Shown in pieces: positions 11,198-26,100 of a DNA stretch of 64,000 nt (positions are counted from its first letter, which is position 1; each line of letters starts with the position of its first letter). Position numbers and translations under genes: made by a program. This DNA is from Cliona cf. orientalis (lineage: Eukaryota > Porifera > Demospongiae > Clionaida > Clionaidae), in contig OZ005700.1 of NCBI GenBank assembly GCA_963930775.1, forward strand, positions 7,078,609 through 7,142,608, written 5' to 3'. Below the pieces are notes generated by a model. It was not told where the DNA came from, made no database searches, and saw only the letters and a list, made by a program, of their open reading frames with translations.

Positions 11198-14100
11198 ATG
11201 ACGCAGATCTTGCAGAGACTGAGCTTACTGCTGCTATTGTGCAGCCTCCTCATTGTGCATGCGCATGGCCTCCCTCTCTCGTCCTTCTTCAGCTATGGAC
11301 CGACTGCAGGAGACCACCAGCTGGCGCGCACCAACGGTGCATTCTCGCCCGTGTCCATGCAGGCACCATTCTGGTTCTATGGAAGAAGTTACTCGACCGT
11401 TTATGTAAGTTTTTATCCACACTGCTCATTATATGCATGCAATAAGCTTCTATTTTTCGCTATCAAAGAGTCTCCATTGATGTAGCCACATACTGCATTT
11501 CATCATGCATTTCTCAGTGTCCCACGTTGAAAGCTGAGCTGTATAATTATCTTGCACCTGAAAGACAATGGATGGAAGATAGTCATGCATTGTAAAGCCA
11601 TGCAACTTTCGCTTGGCTTCACTGTTTCACAACATGGAGCCTTAGAGGCAGAGAACAGTAGTAGCTACAGCCTGCAAATTGTGAGAAACATGACTTGCTT
11701 TGATCATAGGAATGTGGCCCTTGGCAGTGCTAACCTGCAGCATAGTATCTATGCCTGCAGCCAACTCGAAGCATGCATGACAAGCTAGTATACTAGACTT
11801 TTAATAATAGACCCCTCAAGCAGTTCTAGTTCAGAAATCTATATTGTATTATTTGCTGGATTACCCCCACCCCCCTTTTTATCATGCATAGCAGACGGAT
11901 TCATATCAGCTGTAGCTACTAAATGATAATAATTATTTGTGGGGGCTTGAGCACCGAACAAGCTTTCACTACAACTTGCATGTTCTCCCAATCTGTACCT
12001 ACAAATCTCTTGATGAAATTTTTTTGCATAAAGTATAGCCATCGCCAGCAAGGAATAGCTCTAATAGTGATCGGTGATTGATCACGTATTGCCCTTTAAA
12101 TTATTCAAATTTTACATGCAGGTCCATGCCAACGGTGTTATCACATTTGACAACCTTACATCAGCCCTACCAGAAGAGTCCTTTCCTAATAGAACAGCCA
12201 GCATAGCTCCATTCTGGACAGCTGTAGACCAACAGTCATCTCCAGACTCGGGCAATATCTACTACCGAGTAACAAATGATGGAAATGTCACATACAACAT
12301 CTCAAATATTGTCAGAGACTCTTTTGGAAGTGATCCTATGGTTGAGTTCACTCCTTCACAGATGCTGATTGTGACCTGGGACAGAGTGAAAGGAGTCAAC
12401 ACTGACAGGGTATGGAGTATGCATGTGTAAGAGAGGGAGGGAGGGAGAGAGGGAGAGAGAGAGAGAGGAGGGAGAGATACAAGAGATAGGGAAAAAAATG
12501 GTGTTAGTGGTTTATCACGTTTAGCGCCTGGGTATCTGGATCTGGAGCTATGCAACAGCTGCCCCCAGTTGCAAACATCCAGTGCTGGGAGCTTATTGAT
12601 TGCTACTTGACTGCCACTGCAAACAACCTCCAAAAGTGCATAATCTGTTTCTAGGTGGTTATTTATTTGAAGCATGGGTATCATTCCACCTTGCCCTGCA
12701 AAGTGAAGAAAGGTTAGCAGTACTAGCTGTCCTATGGCCAGTTGAGCCATTTACGGTACTGTCTCCTAAATGCCTGGAATCAAAATTAACATGAGAGTAG
12801 TGTGTTTGACTACTTGGGCTGGTTTGTTGTACATTAAATCTTGTGAGTCATAGTGCAGCTGCTCCTGCAGCTGGGGAAGCTGACCACCCACTAATAAAAG
12901 ATGATTATTACCCTACCCACTTGATCAGACAGTGAGATGTTATGTCTCATTTTTGAGAATCCTATCTCAGCTGTCAGATCGCAGAGTGGAGGTGTGTGAA
13001 TGATGCAGTGTTACTGTGTCCAACTACGCAGCTCTGAATGAGCTAGCTGGTGTAGTTATACTGTGAAATTTCCACACGATCCATCCTGAGACAGATGTAA
13101 TTTCAGACCGCCAAACACAACTGTAACGATCTATATGATGACCTTAACGCTTTTACGGTACACAATTTCAGAATCTAATCTCAGCATACTTGGCATAGCT
13201 CCTTGTATGTAATTATGTTTGATGTTTTATTGACTGCACTTTTATAATTTTGCCAGCTAGCAGAGCAGATTGTATTGGTCAATCAGGCGTAGGTGATGAC
13301 AATGTTTATGGAATGTGGAATATGTGAGAAGTATGCAGTGGGATGGGCCCTAGTGAGCTCAACCATGTGCTTTGAATATTGTCTTGGGAAATATGCAAGC
13401 TCAGCACTGCAGCTATATAGTGCACGTTGCTACTGCAATATACTAGAGTTGTATCGATAAATTTTAATTCGATAGCTGCTAATACTGTCGTGAGATCAGT
13501 GGTCGCACTCTTGTTTTTGCAAAAAAATTAATGATAACTTTTCGTGAGAATATTGGGCAGGTCTAGTCGTGCATCTGTTGCAATCGAGAAATCGGTGTCT
13601 CTCTCTAAGCATAGAAATAATATTATTAGAAAATTAATACTGTTGTGTATTGCTTAAATTGTTGACCTTAATCTTGAATGATTGGTGTTGTCTGGAACGT
13701 TGAACATCTGTAGTGAACATGGTGGTCAAGGTTATCATTGCTTTTCCTCCAGATTTCCGTCTCATTCCATCTTGTATTCTCTCTCCCTTCCTTCCCTTCC
13801 CTTCTCTCTCTCTCTCTCCCTCTCCCTCTCTCTCTCTCCCTCCCTCCCTTCCTCTCTCTCCCTCCCTTCCCTTCTCTTCGCTCTCTCCCTCTCCCTCTCC
13901 CTCTCTCTCTCTCCCTCCCTCCCTTCCTCTCTCTCCCTCCCTTCCCTTCTCTTCGCTCTCTCCCTCTCCCTCTCCCTCTCTCTCCCTCCCTTCCTCTCTC
14001 CTCCCCCTACAGACTAATACATTCCAGTGTATCCTAGCCTCGAATGAGAATAACGAATCCTACGTGTTCTTCCTCTACTCCGACTCATCGATGGAGTGGC

Positions 14101-17100
14101 CTGGCTCCCCGTATGCCCTGGTTGGCCTCAACGCCGGCGATGGAGTCCATCATCTCACCATACCCACCTCCCAGAGTGAAGCCGTGCTCAACATTGCCCA
14201 GACCTCAAACGGCCAAGGCAGCGATGTATGGGTGTTTCGAACAGATGCCAGTGACATCATTCAACCAGGTTGGTCATTATTTTTGTCAGTGTGCATGCAT
14301 GCATCATGTGTGTGTGTCCTGATGCATGGGTGTATGCAAGAGCAAGGGTACATGCATGGTATTTAATTTTGTCTTCGTATGTCTAGTTGATAGTATCGTT
14401 GTATATACTGGAGCCAGCACGTTGTTTGAGCTGCGGAGTTGCTGAACAATAAACAGTATTCACAGCATAATAAATACACATGCTAGTGTCAGCAGCATGT
14501 GCATGTGGGTGTGCTTGCTTGTACAACACGTACGTTTGTGTGTATAAATTTTATGTATGTTTATTTTAATGGGTGGAGGGTGCTAACTAAGGCTGGACAG
14601 TCTTGGAATATTTTCCCCACTGGTCTGTTGATACTCTCTCTGCATTGTTTTTGTGTTGGTCTAGCCCACACAGCACACAAAGCCCTGCTTCCATTGTCAG
14701 CTGTCACATTAGCACTTGGAGAGCCAAAAATCAGCTACTTCCAGAAACATGCATGCCTGTGGGGTGCCCTTCCTCCCTTCTTTCTCCCATGTCTGTGGCT
14801 TCTCTGAGTGTGTGAGAGTGTGTGTGGTAAAGTGCTATCGTGTATATGTGATCTAACCAGGAAATGAATAAGGTAGGGTTGGTTTGGCTCCATTTTGTGT
14901 GTTTCAGCTTTGAAGTGTCTTGGTTAAGGGAAGTGTCCTCAGTTTCAGGGATGTGATAAGTATTTTGGGGTACCTTTCCCATGGTGTCATGAGTAAAGGG
15001 TTGTCGTACATTATTAACTCGTGGCTGTGTATCCTTATAAAGCTATAGAGGGGTTTGCTGGGACTGCTTGAAATATCCCGAGTGTTAAAAGGGGGCTGTA
15101 GGTAGTTTCGTTTCATGGGTGTATCCCTTACTTATAACCAAGCCTTGGAGGAAATTGACTGCACTGGGATACCACTCGCTCGCTACCTTTGATTACTGTG
15201 TGTCATTAAAGCAGGGTTCTGCTGTACAATATCTATCCCCATGTAGTAAGCCCGTAATGCATTGCCTAGGAGCATACAAATTATGAGATTCTAGTTCCAT
15301 AATACTACTGGACAAAAAAATTTTTCAGCAGCCACATCCCTTACATGTGATCTATTGCTACATGCGTTCCTTTTGCTGCCTAGCCCCACCCTCAGCTCCA
15401 GTATATCTGCAGCCGTACTGAGTCGAGAGCTTCAAAAGATTTGCGCTACTAATCGTTTATGGACGACAATTTGTAACGGACTCCTTTGTCTCCGTGTGTC
15501 ACGGCCGATTGTGCCAATAGTTAATGCAAACTAGCTAGCCACTGTGTCTCTACCGGTGATATTCATTACGATCAATACTTAACGTTGCTACGCCTTCCAT
15601 TTGTGGAAGTTGGCCACACCTCCAAAATTGTATTCACCCACTGGAGAAAAAGTGGAAAGTGGTGCGCTGGTTGGTGAATATCGATATCTCTAACGACTAC
15701 CGTTCCCTGTGTGGGGAAAAATGTCGAGCACACATTATTCATTATTCTTATTTAATACTGCTGCTATTGTTTACAATTAAAACGTAAATGTAGTTGCTTA
15801 GTATTTCGAGAGTGAATTCTTTTATGGACTTCACAAGTCGGAACATTTAAGGCTGTGAAAGTAATCTCCCACTAGAATGAGGCACGGCCACCATAAGAAT
15901 TATTGTAATTAATTTTGATCAAATTTTGGCCAAAATACAACAAAATTAAGGTAAAAATTGGTACCTGGAGCATAAATAATATTAAGCATAGAATTAGTTT
16001 AAAACCCACAGTTGCCAGCACACAGTGTCTTTGCAGCCCTGAAAGGGACTATCTGTCCTCCAGGCCAGGCCAGCTGCATGTTGATGTTGCAGTGGCCAAT
16101 CCCTTCCCCCATCTACAAGGTTGGTCAAACACACATGCATGTACCTATGTAGTTGGTATATTATTATGGACGAGGGAAATCTCCAGAAATTTTTTATCTT
16201 GGTCTACCGCAGACCAAAACTGCATCCCTGGCTGACCAGACAATGACCACAATGCACGCATTTTCCCCCTCTCGATTGAAATGATTAATCAGCGGTCTTC
16301 AGAACAATAGATCTATTATCACCAGCTGGCTGGCAGTGCAGTGGTTCCTCCTTTCAGTATCAAAATTGACCTCAAATAATAACAATGACCTCAAATAATT
16401 ACGACCTGACCGTGCCACCTGTAGGCAGCTATAGCTAGAAATTGCTATAAATGTGGCCCCCGGCCCCCGGCCCCCGGCTCCTGGCTCCCTAGGTCTCTAG
16501 GCCTCCCCGTGCCTCAAATTGCTGTCTTATTATTCCATTCACAGGTACTTTTACCTGGAATTAAGATTTTATCTGCACCTTGACTGGCTGGTTACCTTGC
16601 TATCAGTTGGGGTGCCCAAGAAAAATATGATCTAAGCGTCCGTTTCCTTTTAGCTATGGACTGTTCTAGCAAAAGTTCTAGGTATACCCCTCGTATCCAA
16701 GGAGACAGTTCCTGCACGTTTTCTGCAGCATGTCGAGCTGGGCGATAAGATAGCGAGGTACTAATTGGATGCACACAATTAAATTCTAGTAATTTGTCCA
16801 GCTAGCTAACTACCGCTTGCTAAATCCCACTATATAATTATTATAAACTGCATACTAATGGGAACCAGTTGAACAAACAGCGACGTCTATCTGCATAATT
16901 GAGGTCCAGGGTTGATGTAGCAAAGTCTTGACGTAGACAATGCTAGGAATAATATTATTCATGATAAATCGATGGTTACCTGGAAACCTACGAATGATTA
17001 TGCAAACGCTGGCTGATCGCGATCTGATATAAAGCATTCCAAATTGTTCCATTTCTTGTGAATATGATTAAACCACCCCCCTGATCTAAAACGATTGTTC

Positions 17101-20100
17101 CTGTCAACAGTAGGGTTGACCCTGTGCACTGCAGCTAGAGATGGACCTGCTCTAATGCACCTGGGCTGCAGTGTGATCAACACATGCATCGACCACACAG
17201 TAAATTGTATTCATACATTTTCGAAGTTCCGTACCTTAATTGCTCAGGCAATTGGACGTTTCAGCCAACGTTTGCTATACCTGGTGAAAGGGGAGGGTCT
17301 TTGCAAAATTAATAGAGCCATGCACTGGCTGGCCTCTCGTGAGATAGCTCTTTCCCCTGACAGTAAGCTAGCTGGATTCAGCCAAAAAGCTATTGTTCTT
17401 TCTCTACATCTATTCTAAATAGATACGAGTTATATATTGTAGGCTTTTTCTCAATCCATTCTTCTTTAATGCAATCTACTTGGCCCAATTTGTAGGAATT
17501 CATGCACCCACCAAGAGTTTCCCGATCGATACAAATAGTTCCAATTCATGGTGACTTGCTTGCGGTGCCGTTTCGCAATAGAAATCCTGCTGCATAGCAT
17601 TAATCAACTGCATATTTCCCACAATTGGTATTCGATTGCAATTGTTTTTTTCTTGTGGATTATGTGGTGATTCGTTTGTACCCGTACTCGTATTAGGAAG
17701 TTGGCAATACCCAGAGGTCGGCGTGCAATCCCGTGGTCGACCTGCAGCTGATGCTGAGCTATACAAGATTATCCCTACTCTATTAGACAGCGTCCGACTC
17801 AATTAGGATATGGACAATACCCAGAGGTCAGGGTGCAATAATTATCAAGGTTGATCTGCAGCTGCATAATGCTGAGCTATACAAGATTAAAAATGATAAT
17901 TATGAGTAATTGCCGACGGACAGATGCAGCACGTTTAGCACGTACACTAGCTGTGACTTCATTTCTGCATGGACTGCATGCAACAGACAGCCAACTCAGT
18001 AGTACGGGTCATGCTTTCCGTTAACCTAATTTAAGGAAAGTAGTAGCTTGCACGATTTGACCTATTTAGAGCATGCCCCGTTCATGTGCTTGGTTTATGG
18101 TGATATTAAAAATAGCCTAGCCACTTGTATGCTATGCTCTGCTGTGCTATTCATAGACCATAAAGACAAAGGCAGGCCTGGGATGGACAGTTTTGGTTTG
18201 GGTATCATATTATGGCACAGCCAGTGCATCCCACACATACTTCTGAAGATCATAGCGTTAACCTAGGTAGAACTCGTTGTATAACTACAGCTATGACTAC
18301 TCCTGATCGATCAGCCAACTTGAAAGGGTTGACAATATATTTGTGTGTAATTGTACCTCGCCTGCACCAATCATACTGGTAGGCTCATCGGCCGTTTCCA
18401 TTGACAATTCTCACCTTTGATTCACTGAATGACCCCTGCCCACTGCCCTCCTCCTATACACATGCATGAGCCAATTGTGGGTATGACAATGTCACGCGTT
18501 GTACACAAAGGCCAAATGTTTAGGCCAAATGTGGAGGGGATTCAGTGCATGCGTATAGGTCTTTATAGTATATAGGGTCAGCTGGTTCCGGTACTACTAT
18601 TGCCAGCTGTTGTTACAGTAGTGAACAGAGATTGATGTCTGAGACGCGACATCATGATGCAACGGTTTTCTTTCGCCTCCTACAGCATTCTTCACACATG
18701 CTTCTCAGATCGAACAGAAGTGCGACGCTGAATGAGGCATCAATTTGTGTAGCCATGTCTTCTTGCTTGCAATATGGAACGCTTGGACACATGCACAATC
18801 CTTTACAGTACTTCAACACCTGCTCTTAGTTAATATTTTCTTAGAGAAATACTCGGGATGTTTCAGACAATGAGCATGCATGCACCATGCAACCGTGCTG
18901 TGTGTTGCTTAATTGCCATTTTCCCAAAGGACAATCAGCTAAGCATGTATTATATATTGATGAAAGGTGGGCAGGGTGGGGTGTCTATCCTAGGGGCTAG
19001 GCAGGCATCCCAGTAGGCCAGGACGTGCAATTCCCCACGGTTTTGACAATGCCAATTCCTCACAGTCACCTGCGGAAAGGTGTCACATATCAACGTAATT
19101 AGATTACTATCTAAGTAACTGGATTTATTAATTTTAATGAATACCACACACAGCTGGTCCATGGATCCAAAAGACATGGCAACAATGCATAATATTATGT
19201 TGGTACCTCTTTGTCCTTGGAGCATGTGGCACTTGTGCATACATGTACATGCACAATTGCTATCTGTACATGTACATGCATGTAGCATTGGCCGCACTGG
19301 AATGTTGTTAATGACTCGAGTGTCAATATTGGATTGCTCTGTACTCATTGACACTTGGTTGGCATGGAATGGCCTCACCTGCCAATTAACTCAGTGTATA
19401 TAGCAACTTAGTTATCCCATGCATGGATAATCAACCCCAGTCAAAACATGGTCAATGAACAATGCACATGTCCTATAATCTATGCATGGCGGATCTGCTA
19501 GCCATATCCGGCATGAATCCTTGGGTTGCCAAGGGGAACAGAGGGGGGTGGTGGACATTATTGGATTACGAAAGCCTTGTGGGATCATGTGTGTTATTAA
19601 TTATTTGTGAGAATTTGACCATCTCTCTCTCTCTCTCTCGATCTCTCTCTCCCTCTCTTCCAATCACAGGAGCCATAGTTGGGTTGGACCAGTCATCATA
19701 TGAAGTTAATGAGGGTGATGGAAGCTTCACTGTCTGTGTCATTCTCTACGATGGAGTTCCTTCCTCAGATACGGATATCCAGTTGAATATTCGCCGCAGG
19801 CGAGGTGGCACCGCAGGTATATATAGCATCTATAGTTATGGATTGGCAAATTTATTGTGTACCTGTCCTTCCCTGAGTTCCTATAAAAATTAATAGCAAT
19901 GTCACTAGTAACTTAATCTCTCTCTCTCTCCCTCACAGAACGAGGCGTTGACTTCACTGCAGACAGTCGTCCAGTAACATTCAGCACCAGCAGTAGTGGT
20001 AACAGTGATTCACCAGACTCAACTCGCCATGAAAAATGCCTGGACTATGACATCACGGACGACGACATTCTTGAGGACGATGAAACTTACCTGATCAGTG

Positions 20101-23100
20101 TTGGCCTTCAGTCCACCAATTTGAACATTCCAGTGACCATTCTACCACACACAACACTCGTCACAATCATGGACGATGATAGTAAGTGATAGTGCACCAG
20201 GGTCTACATGTATTTCGGTGAGTGAAGTTGGGCTGCCCTTGCCCCCTGCCCCCGCTTCCCTTCGTTCCCCAAAGGAGTGAATTTTAATAAGCAGTTTTCT
20301 TTCCTTCGATTTGCAATGTATTTATCGCATCCCACCTCTTTAAACTTTTGTACTACATGTTAGCAAAACTCCTAAGGAAAGCTAATCCTACAGCTAATCC
20401 TACAGCATGTTCTAAGTATCTGAATGCTCAAGTGTGTGCGAGTAAAATTAATTATAATAGATTATATAAGTGTATACATGACATGCGCGTGAATATGGCA
20501 ATGTTTTTCATGGCTTGAAATACCTTGCGTTGCATATGCGTAATCATTGTGCGTTCTTTGTCCTTAACTGTAACGATTGGTCCACCCCTACACACTTGCA
20601 CATGCAGCTGTTGGCATAGAGCCATTCACAAGTCCACAGACTGTGGAAGAGGGAAACCCTGATGCTCAACAAGTCTGCTTCACTGTGCTGGGAGATACCG
20701 AGATCGATTTCACTTACTTCTTCACCCTCTCCCCACACACTGCACTCGGTGAGTAACTAGGCATCAGCAACATTAAAATAATATTGATAGCTATATTATA
20801 TACAATGGAACCCCGGCCTCTATGAGGAAATGAGGACCTCTCCTTTAATCAGGACACCAAGCACGGTCCTAGAAATGAGGACATATCCTTCAAGCTATCT
20901 CAAGTGTGTCTGGAATAGAGGGGTTCCCTGTACTCCCCTCACAGACAAAACTTGCTTTGTTCAGTGTTTTCCCCAGAATCAGAATATGCCGGGTTCATCA
21001 TGATCTGGCATTTCTTTGATGTGGGCATTAATTTTATATAAACTCTCATGTACACACACTCACACAGTGGGAGAAGACTACACTACCGCTGGGACAAACG
21101 TCGATCTAACAGTGTCAGCTGGAGATACTCGCAGTTGCTTCTCAGTCGCCCTCCTCAATGACAACATATATAAAACCGACAAGAGCTTCTACTACAGCTT
21201 GGGATCACGTGACGATCATGTGACCATCGAGGGTGCTCTAAGAGGCGAGGTCAGGATAGCGGACAATGATGAGCAGGCGGTGATCATCGGGTTCGAGCAC
21301 AGTGAGTACACCGTCCTGGAGAGCGAGAGCGTCACGGCGTGCGTGTGGATGACGGGTGCTCAGATTGGACAGCCTTTCACTGCAACCATCTACACAGCAC
21401 ATACCTCAACCATCAATCGAGGTCAGCTAACATGATAGTTTTTGGCCATAGAAATTACCTCTGGGTGTCAGCTACGTACTTGTAATGTGGTAGTTTTGGT
21501 CATCGTAATTACCTCTGGGTGCTTTGTGGTTATACCTGGTGTACAGTATTGGCCACTCATTAACCACTTATTAACCGTGCACCAATTGTGTACAAGAGTT
21601 AGTGGATGTAATCAATATATAATTGTAACTGTCATAGCTCGATTACAATAAATAATGGCGTTTGTGCTTGCATTTAATTTTCAATGTGCAGTGGTTGTGG
21701 CTGAAGCAGGTATCGACTTTGGTCATGTCCGTCAAGAAGTGACTTTCTTCCCCAATGAGACACTGAGGACTAAGAAGTGCATTACGGTTCAGACATATGA
21801 TGACCAGGTCTACGAGGGGGTGGAGCAGTACGGCCTGCACTTCTACAGACTCGGCAAAGACTTTACTGAACAAAACTCACCAGCAAGATTGTACATCAGA
21901 GACAATGATGGTAAGAGGCGAGGGAGGGAGAGAGGGAGAGGGAGAGGGAGCAAGGGAGAGAGGGGGGAGCTAGAGAGAGGTGTTGTGTGTACTGACACAG
22001 ACAAAGCATGATGAACATTTCGTATACATACAATAGAGTGAGAAAATGGCCAAGCCTCAGTGTACTTCAACAATGGAATTCAATGTAATGAAACGTTGAC
22101 CTCAATAAATATACCAGCCAACACCCTTGGCAATTTGTCGCCTGATTAATCCAGCATTCTAAATGCACAAATTAACACGCACACACACACACACGCACAC
22201 ACCTTGCAGAAATTGAAGTGACCGTCGACAACAGTGTCTACAATGTTGATGAACAGAGCACTGTTAGAATCTGCGCCAGCCATTCGGGAAGCATAGAGGG
22301 AACAATCTACTTGAACCTTGATGTCTTTCCTGGAACAGCTGATGGTAAGCATACATGTCATTGTATATGCAATGTGCACTCACCCTATTGTCCTGAAAAT
22401 AAGCCCCCTCCCCTCTTTGACAAGTTTTTGCTGAAAAAGGGAGGGAGGGAGAGAGGGAGGGGTATGCATGCACACATTAATTTTGTGTGCATGGGTTAAA
22501 ACCACTCCTCACACACATACACACACATACACTGCTAACCCTACAGTCGGTGGAGGCATCTACAGTGACATTAACCTTCACAGTATCAACCAGGACAACT
22601 TCCTTTTCAGCGCATTCTTTCACACATCATGTATCTCCATCTTCATTCTGTCGGACAGCACCTTCGAGAACGAGTTTGAGAGCTTCACCGTCAGCGTTTC
22701 TCCGCGGGTTCCCGACCCAGAGCTCATCCACGTGGTCAATGCCTCAGCCGAGGTCATCATCAGAGACTTGGACCGTAAGTCACTCCACCCCACCCCCAGC
22801 GCCACCCAACGTATCTCTGCCCATGCATCGAGCGTTACACTTATTATATATAGCAGTTTCTATAATGTAATGTTAGCTACTGCAGTAGTTCTTAGTTGTG
22901 ACATTATCGTCATCAATTTTTAGAGGTCCGAGTGAGGTTTGAAGACGGCACGAGGACAGTGTACGAGAGTCAGAGCCAGTTCCGTCGCCGAGTCAACCCC
23001 TGCGTGAAGATCGTTGGTTTCTCAGCCGTCGACATTCCAATCTCACTCTCCGACTCTGGAGGAGATGCAACAGGTGATAAATGCATTTTCTGGAATTGTA

Positions 23101-26100
23101 GAAATTTCAATTCCTGATGATTATTATCAACAATTAATTTATTTTAGACGGTTACGATTATAATTTGAGGGGAGGAGATATCCAGTTCAATGCCGACAAA
23201 GAGCAAGGGGAGGCAACCGACTGTCAAGGTCTCACCGTCCAGATCCACGACGACCCCGTTGTCGAGGGAAGGGAACAGGTGCAGATTAGACTCGTCTCCC
23301 CAGATCAACGAAGGATTTTAGTCGATCGATTCACCAACAGTCAGCCAACTACGTCCGTTTTCATCGAGGATGATGATGGTGAGTGCGTTAGGATCAGATT
23401 GGATTAGTAGCAGTGAGATTGTGTGATTATCATGTGATTGTCATGTGATCTACAGTGGCTTATGTGAGCTTTGTGGCGCAGCTGTTGAGTGTGAGTGAGG
23501 GCGCTGGGGGCGTGGACGTCTGCTTGCAGATGAGAGGATTTTCCGAAATTGAGCTCAGCGCCAACATCGCTACTTTCCAGGACTCGGCACTAGGTAATTT
23601 TACAAATATCTGCCATAGTATCCTCTCTTTTATTCTATCTCTCTCTCTCTCTCTCTCGTGCACTTCCTACAGAAAATATTGACTTTCAGCCTCAGTCAGT
23701 TCAGCTGACCTTCCCACCCACTAACCAATCCATACTTGACGACCTTTACCAGCTTCCTGTGGCACAGCAGCTGAATGCCCCTCTCCCTGTGAGCAGTCCC
23801 CAGTGCAGTCGCGTGGCCATTCTCGATGACGACATCCTAGAGGAGGTGGACTCAAAGCTTCTCGGTCTCCGCTTGTCGATGGGAGGAACACACGTACAAT
23901 TTGAAACACCAAGCACAACCTACATCACCATCATGGATGATGATGGTACGCAATAAAGAAGTAGTTTAGGAGATTTAGTTGCAGAGAGACCAAGCCTTGG
24001 TCCTTGTCATCCACTGCACTTGTATAAACAATGCATTCAGTTGTAACAGTAGCTGAACCCCAGATCAGAATAGATAAGACCAATCTGTGTAGTGCATGCA
24101 AATTGTGATTATTTCCCATTTGCTCTGCAGCTGTCACCCTGGAGGTGACCGAGCCGGAGGTGCTGGTCAACGAGGGAGACGGAGTGGCTAGAGTCTGCGC
24201 CAGGATGATTGGAATGGCCGACTTCCCGATCAGTGCCAGATTCACCACCGCCGACGACTCTGCACAATCGCCCGACGATTACAACAGCAGCCCGCATCAG
24301 ATTGTGTTCCCCGCTCGCAGCAGCTCCCCCCAGTGTGCCGATATCCCCCTCGTTGACGACAACATTGTGGAATTTAGAGAGTATTTCGATGTGATACTCT
24401 CCACAGTTACTCCTCACATCAGGGTGAGGATTGGAGAGAACAACACTGCCACAGTCACCATCGAGGATAATGATTGTAAGGTTCAAACTATTACATACTG
24501 AAATGTGATTTACCTCTCTCTCTCTCTCTCTCCCTCCCTCCCTCCCTCCAGTCGTGAATATCGGTTTTGTGCAGGAAGAGTTTTCCACTGTTGAAAGATC
24601 CAGCCCAGTTACTGTGTGTGCCGAACTCAACGGTATCCTCAGCATCCCAGTCTCAGTCTCCCTCGCTACTACAGAAGGAAGTGGATCAGCTACAGGTAAG
24701 ACAAGTGCTGTTTAAACAGTTCATCTTTTGAGCTTTCTTGCATATTATATAGACCACTTTCCACTAGTAAAAATGCATGGTTGCTTGAATAGGGTTTCCA
24801 TAGGCAGACTCTGACTTAAGTAGTACATGGTACATGATGCATTGCACTTTTTCTACACCATACAGCTGGTGTGGACTACATTCCAGTCACCAATGTCTCT
24901 TTCTTTAACGAGCTGGGAATACATCGCGACTGTGTGGACATTGTCATCCTGGACGACTCCGTTCTTGAGGACTCCGAGTCGTTTGAGGTAGCCCTGTCCT
25001 CCCCCGACGAGACTGTCCACTTCACACGCCCCACGGCCAACGTGTACGTGCTGGACGATGACGGTGTGAGAATGGGACTCGAGGAGAGGGAGTACTCCGG
25101 CTACGAGGGAGAAGAGATCGAGATCTGTGTTGAGCTGGTCGGAATGTTCTCTCAGAGTATTCCAGTTACCATCCAATCTGTGTCTGGCTCTGCTCGAGGT
25201 ACTACATTGTTGTGCTGCAGTAGACATTTAGCTTAGTTAAGGCAACAAGACCCTGCTGTTTGAAATGCCTCCCTGATTGTTCTAATTTTTGCAGGTGGTG
25301 CAGACTATGAGAGCTTCTCCGAATCCTTCCAGTTCGACCCGCTTGCAGCCATCAACGAGCAGCGAGTGTGCCACAACCTGACCCTCCTCGACGACAGTCT
25401 GCTCGAGGACCAAGAGTCCCTGACGATCACGATGCAGGTGAACCACCCAGGGGTCAGCATCCACATCCAACAAACCACCGTCATCATCGTGGACAACGAT
25501 GAGGTCACCCTGTCGTTCAGGTCGTCGTCTGCAACGGCACAAGACATCCGAATCGTGTCGGAGGATGTTGGAAATGTGGAAGTTTGCGTGGACCTCGATG
25601 GAAGCACGGAGAAGGCAATCGAGTACAGTGTTGTCGCACAACCAGGCACTGCCCAAGGTAGGGTAGGGCGTCTGTAGCTAGCAAGGAGTGGGTCGCTATA
25701 GGTGTATGTGTACACATGTAGCTACTGGTGGTTTTGTGAGAAATTCGTGTCCGAATATTGAGGCTTTGCCCTCTGTACATTTTATGATTTGGTTAGCCCA
25801 AGTACCAGGAACACCTACATGTGTAGGCGGGCATATCCTTGCTTCATTAGTGTAATGTAATTAGAGTGATTAAGTGGTGTCTTTCTATGTAAATGTTGTG
25901 TATGTATGCACACATGCACATGCACACACCCGCATGCATACACGAACACACACATGGCACATCCATACACATGTACATGTACCTTTACTCACACATGCAA
26001 TGCTATACATTTGCATACATTCACACAGTTTCAGAGGACTACAGATTTGTCGGTGGAAACTTTGTGTTTCTACCCTCCACCATGCCTTTGCAGTACCGCT

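Noticed and set aside
13682-14037. Serine/leucine/proline-rich frames
   Set aside because: Translations of a CT-rich minisatellite in intron 2 of the receptor. The true exon begins at 14013.
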